A stretch of 64,000 nucleotides of DNA, from the NCBI RefSeq assembly GCF_002104515.1, contig NZ_NBOE01000013.1, positions 1-64,000 of the forward strand, written 5' to 3'. This DNA is from Colwellia polaris. Its GTDB lineage: Bacteria; Pseudomonadota; Gammaproteobacteria; Enterobacterales; Alteromonadaceae. Below are positions 27,861 through 36,582 of the stretch, in pieces; positions within the stretch are counted from its first letter, which is position 1; each line of letters begins with the position of its first letter. The position numbers and the translations under genes are program-made. The notes under the pieces were generated by a model. It searched no databases. It saw only the letters and a program-made list of their open reading frames with translations, and was not told where the DNA came from.

Positions 27861-28961
27861 ATGAATAACACTTTATCCAGTTTTCTTGAGGGTAGGGACA
27901 ACAACTTCAATATAATTAGGTTTTTTGCTGCGACATTAGTGTTAGTTAGTCATTCTTTCCCTTTATTATTTGGTCACGGTAATAGTGAACCATTGCGGTA
28001 TTTGGTTGGTATTTCATTAGGTACGGTAGCGGTGGATCTTTTTTTTATCACTAGTGGTTTTTTAATCGCTAATAGCTTATTTCGAAGAAAAGGCTTAGGT
28101 GACTTTGTTAAAGCTCGGGTTTTGAGGATTTACCCTGGCTTAGCTGCATCACTGATTATAAGTGTTTTTATCTTAGGTGTATATTTTACTAATCTACCAA
28201 CGATCGCATATTTAACCGACTTGCAAACCTATAAATTTTTGTTCATTAACATGGTTTTATTTTTTGGCGAAGAAGCTACTTTACCTGGAGTATTTGAGTT
28301 GTTGCCCTGGGCGAGTACGGTTAATGGATCTTTATGGACCTTGCCCTTCGAGGTTAGGGCTTATGCACTTCTAGTTATAATAGGGTTAACACTTACTCAC
28401 TTTCAAAAAAAGTGGAAAGTCACATTTATCAAAAAAGTGTATTTATTAATACCACTTATCGGTATGGGGATATATTTATTTGACTATTTCCACACAATTT
28501 TGCCCATATCTTATTTTGGCTCTGAATACGCTCGACTACTATCGATGTTTTTCATTGGTGTAGCTTTCTATATTTATAGAGAAAAAATAGTACTTTCAAA
28601 TAAAATATTTTATACATTAATAGCATTACTAATTATATCAAGTATTGATAATCAATTATTTTTTGTAATATATAATTGCACATTAGCTTATATTGTTTTC
28701 TATTTAGCGTACGTACCCAAAGGTGTTATACGAAAATTTAACACTTATGGTGATTACTCTTATGGAATTTATATTTATGCTTTTCCTGTCCAACAAGATG
28801 TGCTTGCAGTTAATCCAAAGTTAAGTTTACTAACGTTTACTATAATATCGCTAGTCATTACATTTATCTTGGCATACCTCTCATGGCACTTGATTGAAAA
28901 GAAAGCATTGAAGCTAAAAAATGCTAAATTTCAATTTATTAAAAAAAATACGCTAAGGTAA
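27861..28961 (+). CDS. Acyltransferase 3 family membrane protein, plus strand
   Basis: 366 residues, about ten TMs. N-terminus FNIIRFFAATLVLVSHSFPLLFGHG carries the R-x-H signature; SLGTVAVDLFFITSGFLIANSLFRR and VKARVLRIYPGLAASL follow. C-terminus GDYSYGIYIYAFPVQQ. Probably acylates (often acetylates) sugar hydroxyls after or during export. Starts a plus-strand block with the TagB- and TagD-like genes (6- and 10-base gaps). Confidence 0.9.
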   Translation: MNNTLSSFLEGRDNNFNIIRFFAATLVLVSHSFPLLFGHGNSEPLRYLVGISLGTVAVDLFFITSGFLIANSLFRRKGLGDFVKARVLRIYPGLAASLIISVFILGVYFTNLPTIAYLTDLQTYKFLFINMVLFFGEEATLPGVFELLPWASTVNGSLWTLPFEVRAYALLVIIGLTLTHFQKKWKVTFIKKVYLLIPLIGMGIYLFDYFHTILPISYFGSEYARLLSMFFIGVAFYIYREKIVLSNKIFYTLIALLIISSIDNQLFFVIYNCTLAYIVFYLAYVPKGVIRKFNTYGDYSYGIYIYAFPVQQDVLAVNPKLSLLTFTIISLVITFILAYLSWHLIEKKALKLKNAKFQFIKKNTLR

Positions 28962-28967
28962 AAATAT

Positions 28968-30158
28968 ATGAAAAAAACTAAACAAATTTTTTATCTCTTA
29001 ATAAACATAATTCTTTATTTTTTCTCATATTTAATACCAAAAAAGAAGAGCCTTTGGGTTTTTGGTGCGTGGTTCGGTCAAAAATATAGTGATAACCCCA
29101 AAGCATTTTTCGAATATGTTAACTTTAATCAAAAGCGAATTGATGCAGTATGGATCAGCAAAAATACTGATGTTATTCAGCATGTAAGAAGTTTAGGGTT
29201 TCAAGCGCATAATGAACAAAGCATTGCGGGAATGTGGTATCAATTAAGGTCTGAGTTTGTGTTTGTTTGTCAATCACTGCACGATGACCTATATCCTGCG
29301 ACAATAGGTAAAAAAACTAAAGTGATTAACTTGTGGCATGGCTTACCATTAAAAAAAATTATGTATGATGTTTTTGGTGAAGAGCCCAAGAATAAAAATA
29401 CAGTAGGTAAGTTATGTGATTTTTTCAGTCCGTATGAGAAACATCGTAACGATTATTTAATAGCTACAAGTAAAGAAACTCAGTTTACATTTTCAACTGC
29501 CTTTAGAATGCCTCTAAGTAATACTCTAATTACAGGCTTTCCTCGTAATGATATTTTTTTAGCTCCTAGTGCGAGTAGCAGCTTTAAACCTTTATTCAAT
29601 TGTATTTACATGCCAACATTTAGAGGAGGTAAAGGTACTGAATGTGATTTATTTCAAAAGTATGACTTTAATATAACAGAAATAGACGACTTACTTACAA
29701 AGCACTCTATTCAATTGACCCTGAGAATGCACCCAGTTAATAGACCTCCTCAGAGCATTTTATCTCAAATTGAATCGTCGAAGATGCTCAAGCTAGATTC
29801 AGGGAAGGATATTTACGAAACAATACATGAATTTGATTGTTTGATTACCGACTATTCGAGTATTTATTTTGACTTTTTGCTGTCAAATAAACCTATTGTC
29901 TTTGCACCTTTTGATCTTGAAGAATATAAATTAAGAGAGCGTTCACTGTATTATAATTTTGAAGACGTAACTTTAACGCCATACTGTAATAATTGGCCAA
30001 GTGTGATAAACAGAATCATTGATTTAAAAGTTTTAGGTGCATCAAAAATATATGAAGCTCAATATCAAGAATTGAAAAGTAGATTTCATTTATTACAGGA
30101 TAAAGATCAGAACAAGTCTTTTTCTTATATGTTGTATAACGAACTAATTAACAGGTAA
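28968..30158 (+). CDS. CDP-glycerol glycerophosphotransferase family protein (TagB/TagF-like)
   Basis: 396 residues. One N-terminal TM; KKSLWVFGAWFGQKYSDNPKAFFEYV, VINLWHGLPLKKIMYD, LITGFPRNDIF, LRMHPVNRPP and CLITDYSSIYFDFLLSNKPIVFAPFD are hallmarks of the Glyphos_transf family that moves glycerol phosphate from CDP-glycerol. The CDP-glycerol source would be the TagD-like enzyme encoded 10 bases downstream. Predicts phosphoglycerol substituents or a teichoic-acid-like segment on this Gram-negative polysaccharide. Confidence 0.9.
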   Translation: MKKTKQIFYLLINIILYFFSYLIPKKKSLWVFGAWFGQKYSDNPKAFFEYVNFNQKRIDAVWISKNTDVIQHVRSLGFQAHNEQSIAGMWYQLRSEFVFVCQSLHDDLYPATIGKKTKVINLWHGLPLKKIMYDVFGEEPKNKNTVGKLCDFFSPYEKHRNDYLIATSKETQFTFSTAFRMPLSNTLITGFPRNDIFLAPSASSSFKPLFNCIYMPTFRGGKGTECDLFQKYDFNITEIDDLLTKHSIQLTLRMHPVNRPPQSILSQIESSKMLKLDSGKDIYETIHEFDCLITDYSSIYFDFLLSNKPIVFAPFDLEEYKLRERSLYYNFEDVTLTPYCNNWPSVINRIIDLKVLGASKIYEAQYQELKSRFHLLQDKDQNKSFSYMLYNELINR

Positions 30159-30168
30159 GGCAAGCTAC

Positions 30169-30561
30169 ATGAAAAAAATAATAACATTTGGAACATTTGA
30201 CTTATTTCATATTGGGCATCTTCAGATCTTAAAAAGAGCGAGAGCAATGGGAGATTACTTAATAGTAGGTATATCTACAGATAAATTAAATTTTTCGAAA
30301 AAACAAAGAAATCCTATATGTAGTGAACAAAACCGGATGGATATAATAAAAGAGTTAAAATGTGTAGATGAAGTCTTTTATGAAGACGCCCTCGAACTTA
30401 AACGACAATATATTATAGATAGTAAAGCTGATGTATTAGTTATGGGAGATGATTGGGCTGGGAAATTTGATGAATTTAATGATATTTGTAGTGTCCAGTA
30501 TTTATCGAGAACACCATCAATTTCTACTACGGCATTAATTGAAATAGTGAAAGATATTTAG
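30169..30561 (+). CDS. Glycerol-3-phosphate cytidylyltransferase (TagD-like)
   Basis: 130 residues, the family's normal length. Nucleotidyltransferase signature TFGTFDLFHIGHLQIL (His14 and His17 of HxGH), then DYLIVGISTDK, VLVMGDDWAGKFDEF and RTPSISTTALI. Makes CDP-glycerol from glycerol 3-phosphate and CTP for the TagB-like protein. Complete and uninterrupted. Confidence 0.93.
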   Translation: MKKIITFGTFDLFHIGHLQILKRARAMGDYLIVGISTDKLNFSKKQRNPICSEQNRMDIIKELKCVDEVFYEDALELKRQYIIDSKADVLVMGDDWAGKFDEFNDICSVQYLSRTPSISTTALIEIVKDI

Positions 30562-30572
30562 AGGTTCAGATA

Positions 30573-30686
30573 ATGTTAAGAAAGTTTAATATAAGAGTTG
30601 AAGGCACACTATTTCATGAGAAAATATCGAAAAAGTTATTTATTCTGTCTTCTAAGATTATTCCAAAGGATACCCCCCTATTATAA
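30573..30686 (+). pseudogene. 37-residue ORF, probable truncated gene after tagD
   Basis: ATG 11 bases after the TagD stop with an AGAGG ribosome site; opens MLRKFNIRVEG and runs into TAA after 37 codons. No recognisable domain. Looks like the 5' stump of the next operon gene, cut off where the decayed minus-strand region begins. Confidence 0.4.
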
Positions 30687-30708
30687 ATATCATTAGCCCG
30701 TAATTAAA

Positions 30709-31352
30709 TCATATTTCTTTCGGCTTTTTGTTTGCTAATATGCACCCAGTAACGAAAAAAATCAGACCAAAGAATGGACTCTTTCTTGTATTGAAATCAA
30801 TGTTGATTCCGAAACTAGTTCCGTTATATGACTTAGCCAATATCCCGAAAATGAATAAAAATAGAGGTGAATAACAATTATTTCAAGTAGTCTTTATAGA
30901 TAAATAAAGAGGTAATAGTTATCGAAATCATAAATGATACTAAAAGTCACAAATGGGTTTTACTACCTTAAAAAAAAGTTTACAGGCTGTTCAACTAAAT
31001 CCGAATACGCTAGCTTAATTGCCCCCTATTAAAACATCATTATAAATCGAGATTAAATTGAACGGCATCATATATATAACGCACCAACTTAAATACAATA
31101 TAGCGACTCTTGGTAACATTTTTTTCTATCGCTAATGAGCAAGATCCTTTAATTACTTTAATACCATAAAAGTAACCTGAAATAACAAAAAAATGGAACC
31201 GCAAACCTTGCTAATTGATTTATAATAATGTTTAAGCAGTAATAGATGCTACTAACGTTTTCTGTATTATGTGAAAAAGGGTTGGTATGTATAGCTATTA
31301 CAGCAGTTATTGCGATCAACTTTACCGTATCAACACTATCTATTCTCGACAT
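30709..31352 (-). pseudogene. Acyltransferase 3 family pseudogene
   Basis: The N-terminus is intact to RFAVPFF: start near 31352, IDSVDTVKLIAITAVIAIHTNPF with the family's H. The frame breaks at a run of seven T residues on the coding strand; one base off, it continues VISGYFYGIKVIKG down to about 31040. A middle part is missing. A second piece (about 30709-30860) still reads SPFFGLIFFVTGCILANKKP, the late TM segment of this family, then a stop. Inactive by frameshift and deletion. Confidence 0.75.
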
Positions 31353-31422
31353 AAGACCTTCTTTATTGTTGCTCATAAATTTATAGGTAATAGTAAACAT
31401 CAAATACTCTTGTTATTTTATA

Positions 31423-32227
31423 CTAACAGCCTGAGCGAGTTTTTATTTCGTCAAAATCAACTTTAGTCACGATCTCTTCATATTTTTGAGAAAGTATACA
31501 CCAAAAAATTTGGCATTCTGGTTGATCATATTCGATACAACAATTGTATACATCTGTACACAATGCTCGTATCGATTTACGAATACTCATGTCATCGACT
31601 TTATATACAATAACTCCGTTATTCATTACACGATTATTGTGGCGGTAACCTTGTTCGATACTTATATCTACGAAGGGTATTGTTGCTTCCATAATTCTTG
31701 CGTACCTTTCTTGGCTTTTTGCTTCTTCTACTTCGTCCCAAACAGACACTTTTAATCGAGGGGTATTTCTGATCAGAATGCCTTTATTACATGCCTGAGT
31801 ATATTGCACAATATTGTCTTAAATTCTACGGCTGTCCATATATACAATATACTGATAATTAAAAAGTTGAGTTAATATTGACGGTTCGAGTTGCAAAAAT
31901 TTTACCACTTTAGTGTGTAAAGAAAAGTCGATACTTTCGCCAACATCAACATCCTTTTCAATATATTGATATTCCCAGCCCCGATGGACAATTTCTTTTT
32001 TCAATTTTTGATTATTAGTAAAAAATACATTTCTTTTGATTTATAGGTATTTCAGGGATAACCGAGTCTATATTTAGTAGGTCCAATACTTTTAAAGGTA
32101 GCAATGATTTAACTTTGTACTTGGTAAACCTAACAAGATCGCCGACTGTTCGCACTTTTTGTGAGCTGCTAAACCGTTCACCAAACCAACATGAAATAAC
32201 TACAGTATTATTCATTATACGTTTCAC
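31423..32227 (-). pseudogene. Broken EPS-type gene, one frameshift and one nonsense codon
   Basis: Three minus-strand pieces join into one protein of about 260 residues. Piece 1 (32227-32015) opens with MNNTVVISCWFGERF and ends EIPINQK; removing one A restores the frame into NVFFTNNQKLKKEIVHRGWEY (piece 2). Piece 2 runs to YIVYMDSRRI, then an in-frame TAA (31819-31821), then DNIVQYTQACNKG in the same frame (piece 3) to a stop at 31423. The phrase NYQYIVYMDSR and late conserved acidic residues recall nucleotide-sugar-using enzymes (possibly DUF616-like glycosyltransferases), but this is only a suggestion. Confidence 0.7.
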
Positions 32228-32252
32228 AAAAATAAAAGTGGTTTAATACCAA

Positions 32253-32270
32253 TCTGCATAAGCATTAAAT
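32253..32270. repeat. Possible terminal repeat of the IS630 remnant
   Basis: TAATACCAATCTGCATAA lies just past the transposase 3' end and resembles ends I associate with marine IS630-like elements. No inverted partner was found near the 5' end (33150-33300), so the element is probably truncated on that side. Confidence 0.3.
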
Positions 32271-33238
32271 CAGATTAATCCAGCCACGATTGCATAACGA
32301 CATTGCTCTTTTATGTCACTTCGGAAGATATTCCAAGCATTGCTGCATTCATTAACTATATTTTCATAGCCATTAAAGCATCTATTGGCCAAACAGTTTT
32401 GTCTTAGCCATTGCCACACTTGCTCAATTGGGTTCAACTCTGGGGAATAAGGGGGTAACTTGATCATGGCTAGATTTTTTAAATCTTCAAATGTGTCTTC
32501 TGTATGCTACCCAACTCCATCCATTACTACAACGACATATCTACCTTCGGGTGTCGCCTGTGATATTTGTTATAAATGCTTTTTCATAACGTCTTTATTC
32601 ATTACAGATGAGATCAATGCCTCAGTAGCGCCTGTCGAAGGACAAAAAGCCCCGAACATGTATGCATATTCGAACTGTTGTTGTCTTACTGCTCTAGGTC
32701 TACTACCCGCTTTCGCCCATAACCTTGTTGTTGTATTTTGCTGGCCGAATCGTGCTTCATCTTGCAACCAAACATCAACTTTATCTAAGCTGATATTGAA
32801 GGGGATGTTAAGGATCGTTTCCATCTGGAAGCTTTTTAAAAACGTCCTGGACGCTTTGTGATTGCTTAGGATGCTTGGATCGGCTTGTTATCCAGGAGTA
32901 TTCTAGTTTCTTTAGGATTTTATATACATGATCTCGATGATAATCTATGTCGAATTCTTTTTTGATAAAGGTACAAAAGTCTTGCCCCATAAGTCGACCT
33001 CCCTCAGCTGTGCAACTCTGATTTTCAACGTATTGAGCAAGTTGGCTGAGCTGCTTTGGAGAAAGCATGGACGGTCTTCCTTTCGGGTTAACACTATCAA
33101 GGTCCGACAAGCCTTTTGACAAATATGCAGTGACCCAACGATTAACACTTGAACGTCAGGTCATCTAAAAAGTATGATACAGCAAGCAAACGCATACGCT
33201 TTCGCCCATTCTGTTCCTTTCGTGATCACTTGAGTAAA
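32270..33238 (-). mobile_element. Decayed IS630-family insertion sequence (transposase pseudogene)
   Basis: Minus-strand pieces in different frames give one IS630 transposase. N-terminus: RKEQNGRKRMRLLAVSYFL, then a frameshift before SSVNRWVTAYLSKGL; 33122-32808 carries the winged-helix DNA-binding part (KGRPSMLSPKQLSQLAQYV, DYHRDHVYKILKKLEYSW); a frameshift near 32815; 32824-32570 has the first DDE Asp region VDVWLQDEARFGQQ; another break near 32500; 32467-32270 ends with LPPYSPELNPIEQVWQWLR, the classic IS630 DDE Glu motif. At least three frameshifts and an early TGA make it dead. Confidence 0.85.
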
Positions 33239-33239
33239 T

Positions 33240-33891
33240 CTACTGAGGTGAATTGTTCCAAAACGTGGTATCTGCTTCAAAAATAAATAGCATTAGATTA
33301 CATTTTTGTGCAGATTGATATAACACCATCCAAACTTTCATTGCTAAGCCATGATCTTTTGATAAATCTTTATCATCTAATAATGAAAGAACAAAACGGG
33401 TATCAATAACTTGGTTAGCAATATTGTCTTCATCGTTAAGAATTTTTCTTGCTTGGTCAGCAAAACTGCCACCTAGCCATTTGTCTAATGGTACAGGAAA
33501 GCCCATTTTTTACGGTATAGTACCTCATCAGGTAAGTACTTTTCACCGACCTTTGTAAGGATATATTTAGGGGGGGGGCGTGTACTTCAAAAATTTGATC
33601 GGACAATTTTGTTTTAGTAAGTTATTTGTCTTGTTCAGAGTTCCATTTCAACTTGTATTTATTAGGAATAGTAAAAGCAAACTCAACGAGGCGATGGTCA
33701 ACGAAGGGAGCACGTGCCTCTACTGAGGTAGCCATTGTGGTATTATCAACCCGAGACAGCAAACCTTGTAAATGCACAGTTTCAAATGTATAAATCATTT
33801 TTATTTGATAATCATACTCTTCTACTTCATTAAAACTTTGTTCAAACCTTTGATTTAATGATTATTCTATTGTTTGCCAGTCAATGTTCAT
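33240..33891 (-). pseudogene. Asparagine synthase (glutamine-hydrolysing) remnant, C-terminal domain
   Basis: The minus strand reads FEQSFNEVEEYDYQIKM, LQGLLSRVDNTTMATSVEAR and APFVDHRLVEFAFTIPNKYKLKW, strongly like the synthetase domain of AsnB. It contains TAA codons (after MNIDWQTIE and after SEQDK), a run of nine G at 33570-33578, and a one-base frameshift before MGFPVPLDKWLGG. Similarity fades after about 33330. The N-terminal glutaminase domain is absent. AsnB-like proteins in EPS clusters often amidate sugars; this one is dead. Confidence 0.8.
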
Positions 33892-34018
33892 AACTTACAA
33901 GTTCGTCAGTTTTTACGCCAACAACGAGCTTATCGCACATGGCTTTAGCATTCCGGAGTAAATTTACATGGCCAACATGGAATAAATCAAAAACGCCTGT
34001 GGTGTATCCTAAAATCAT
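33881..34018 (-). pseudogene. 45-residue stub of a cytidylyltransferase
   Basis: [20 protein letters not shown] then [26 protein letters not shown] and stop: the N-terminal third of a TagD/RibL-like nucleotidyltransferase with intact HxGH. It breaks off exactly where the asparagine synthase remnant begins, suggesting an internal deletion that joined two genes. It is clearly a paralog of, not a copy of, the intact enzyme at 30169 (sequences differ throughout). Confidence 0.75.
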
Positions 34019-34042
34019 AGTTCTTCCTAGTTATAGGCCTAT

Positions 34043-35449
34043 TTAAAGCCCCATTTTAAGTGTGATATATACGGCAATAATAACAACCCAACAATATAGC
34101 ATGGAGCGAATTGCAATGTTAGCATTACAGAATTGTTCGATTTTGGGCTCTAGTTTTATTAATCGAACGTGACTTGCTAGAGACATACCGATAAAAACAA
34201 AAAGTAGCAAGGAGAAGCTTCTGCTAAGAAAAAAAGCGGTGACCATAAAGCCTACCATTGAAAAAAAGAGAGTTTGATTTAGAGCATATTCACTGGTTAT
34301 GTTTAACTTTTCAGTCTCTTTTTTTAACTGCAATTTTTGTACTTTTCTATTTTGCATTGAACTTACTTTATAACTTTTTATTTCCGCTAGTGCCGTAGGT
34401 TCATCACCAAGTTTTTGTTTGTTGTTGAATTTAATAACTAGGTAGCTAACAAGTACAGTAAATATTAAAGCACCTCCCCATAAACTATAACCTGGAATAC
34501 CTAACTCGCCTACAATATGAACATACGAATTGTGTGCGACTAAGCCATGTTCTTCTCGAAAGCGGCCTTTACCGATACCAAATATAGGGTTCGCTAGCAT
34601 CATATGAATACCATGATACCAAGCCTCCAGTCGGCCATTGGCTGAGGCGTCAATATTACTTTGTAACGAAGCTACAACTGTAGCCGCAATGGGAGCCAAT
34701 ACCATAGCGGCTATAAATAACTTAGGCCCTGCATAAGTAACTAAAAAATATATCCCAGCTAATGAGCCAACCCCTAGCATGGTTCCACGAGAACCAGTTA
34801 AATAAACCCCATAAAGCAGTGTTATTAATGTTAATAACATACATGTTTTTAGAAATGCATTTCCACTTTTATAAAAATATATTGTAAACGGTATGCACAT
34901 AACTAAAAACATACCTAAATCATTTGGGTCACTGAAAAAACCTAAATAAGTAATACGCCTTTCACCTAAATCAATATAACCTACAGAGTGTGTAAAAAGC
35001 GCCCAACCATTACCCATGAATGCTGATTGTTGGAAATGGCCATTATGCACCATGGTTATTGCTGCAATTAAGCAAATAAACATAAGTGCATGTTGACGCT
35101 TGATAGTGGTTATGCAGTTAGAATATAAAAATAAAGGAATGAGTGAGCTAACAAATAATTGAATGGCCTCATCTACGCCTGTCATGCCTGAACCATTTAA
35201 AAAACCTGAAATAATAATCAGTGGCGCTAAGGCCAATAGCATCCAATGCTGGGGATAAAGTTTTAGTGGGCGCTGTGCTATTAATAAAGTTACAAAGCAT
35301 AGAATAGCGAACACCTTTATTATGATCCAATTACGCGTATCTATGAACATTTCATGTGGTCGAATAAGTACCGCTGCCGTATATAAAAACAATAAAAAAA
35401 AGGCAAATGATGAATCGGTATTTTCTTTTTCTGGAAATTGTCGTGCCAT
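34043..35449 (-). CDS. O-antigen ligase/polymerase-like protein, XrtA-associated
   Basis: 468 residues, about eleven to twelve TMs, with the Wzy_C-type periplasmic loop region containing LEAWYHGIHMMLANPIFGIGKGRF and EEHGLVAHNSYVHIVGELG (the conserved HNS). The opening FLLFLYTAAVLIRPHEMF resembles the exosortase A-associated O-glycosylation ligases. It would polymerise the polysaccharide repeat or ligate glycan to protein. First gene (in plus coordinates) of the intact minus-strand block that runs to the exosortase. Confidence 0.88.
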   Translation of the reverse strand: MARQFPEKENTDSSFAFFLLFLYTAAVLIRPHEMFIDTRNWIIIKVFAILCFVTLLIAQRPLKLYPQHWMLLALAPLIIISGFLNGSGMTGVDEAIQLFVSSLIPLFLYSNCITTIKRQHALMFICLIAAITMVHNGHFQQSAFMGNGWALFTHSVGYIDLGERRITYLGFFSDPNDLGMFLVMCIPFTIYFYKSGNAFLKTCMLLTLITLLYGVYLTGSRGTMLGVGSLAGIYFLVTYAGPKLFIAAMVLAPIAATVVASLQSNIDASANGRLEAWYHGIHMMLANPIFGIGKGRFREEHGLVAHNSYVHIVGELGIPGYSLWGGALIFTVLVSYLVIKFNNKQKLGDEPTALAEIKSYKVSSMQNRKVQKLQLKKETEKLNITSEYALNQTLFFSMVGFMVTAFFLSRSFSLLLFVFIGMSLASHVRLIKLEPKIEQFCNANIAIRSMLYCWVVIIAVYITLKMGL

Positions 35450-35511
35450 AAGAGTTTACCGTTCCGCTGTGCTCATAAGTTAAAAAAGACTATAATTATT
35501 TCTTTAACTTG

Positions 35512-36582
35512 CTAACAGATATAAAGTTTATTTATAAGTTTACTAATGAAGCATTTTACCCTACTTCGCTTAGCATTTACTACATAAGTGTCATCAAGTT
35601 TATTTTGACCAGTAAATGCTTTTTTATAAGCATCATTTGTATTACCAATCATAAAGTCATAATTCTGTATAGGGTTATGTAAAATACTCCAAATATGCAA
35701 TGCATAGCTTGGCGATAAATGAGCAAATTTAGCTTCATCCCAGCCACACTGATAAAAATATAAGGTGGTGTTATCATAAAGGTAATAATGAATCGCGGCG
35801 ACTTCGTCATCTATTAATAGTAGGCTGATTTTTGTGTTATTCGATTTACGAAATTGAGTGTGAAATTTAATAACATCAGGATGAAAAAAGGCACCTTTTT
35901 TACCTTTTTTTTGCCACCTTTTCTGATGAAATAATATTAATTGTTGCCAATATATTTCATAGTCTTCTTCGTTAACCCAAAAAAATATAGCATTAGAACG
36001 TTGAAGCTTGCTTTTACATCGCTTCCATTTTGCTCTGTTGTTTTTGCTCAGAGTATTTAAATAATTTTTATTATTGGGAATTAAATACCGTTTGCCTTCT
36101 TGTTTAACGGTTGCATGTTTGAAATGTAATAAGATTGAATGCCAGTTTGAGCTTGGTAATACCGAATGGCAACTAAATTGCTCAAAGTTAATTGCTTGTA
36201 TTTGGTTTGCAATTTCGCGATAGATGAGCTCATTCTTTTTTTCTAAAACAATGTCTTGAAATTCGGATAATACTTCACTTTCTTCCGGCTCTCCTTGTCC
36301 CAATGGAAATAGGGTGTTAATTGGAATAAGTTTATTAGATTTTTGTAGATAAAGAGGAGCAATTGCAATTACTTTTTCTCCCTCAAAACCCATAATTGTT
36401 TTAAGTTGCCAGTCAGGTTGCCAGTATATTTCTATCCAGTTCATTATCCATTGTGGTGAACAGAATAAATTAGCTTGGCTTGTTTCCACTAACTTGTGCC
36501 ATTGCTCGGTATATTGCCTTAACTGTTCAATATCTTCGACTAATCGCCATTCTACTGTTTGTTCAATATTGCTATTGTCCAT
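35512..36582 (-). CDS. GNAT/CelD-BcsL-like acyltransferase
   Basis: 356 residues from the ATG at 36582, giving an 11-base overlap with the upstream glycosyltransferase; the longer frame from 36669 would overlap it by 98 bases and is unlikely. Contains FCSPQWIMNWIEIYWQP, VIAIAPLYLQKS, and a second GNAT half with KISLLLIDDEVAAIHYYLYDNTTLYFYQCGWDEAKFAHLSPSYAL, as in the CelD/BcsL (FemAB-like) acyltransferases of EPS and cellulose loci. Probably acylates a sugar precursor. Confidence 0.85.
   Translation of the reverse strand: MDNSNIEQTVEWRLVEDIEQLRQYTEQWHKLVETSQANLFCSPQWIMNWIEIYWQPDWQLKTIMGFEGEKVIAIAPLYLQKSNKLIPINTLFPLGQGEPEESEVLSEFQDIVLEKKNELIYREIANQIQAINFEQFSCHSVLPSSNWHSILLHFKHATVKQEGKRYLIPNNKNYLNTLSKNNRAKWKRCKSKLQRSNAIFFWVNEEDYEIYWQQLILFHQKRWQKKGKKGAFFHPDVIKFHTQFRKSNNTKISLLLIDDEVAAIHYYLYDNTTLYFYQCGWDEAKFAHLSPSYALHIWSILHNPIQNYDFMIGNTNDAYKKAFTGQNKLDDTYVVNAKRSRVKCFISKLINKLYIC

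Noticed and set aside
31486-31755. Plus-strand 89-codon ORF
   Set aside because: Antisense to the broken gene at 31423-32227, whose repaired frame is far more protein-like.
33570-33578. G9 tract as a phase-variation switch
   Set aside because: It lies in a gene already broken by two stop codons and a frameshift, so slippage could not restore it.
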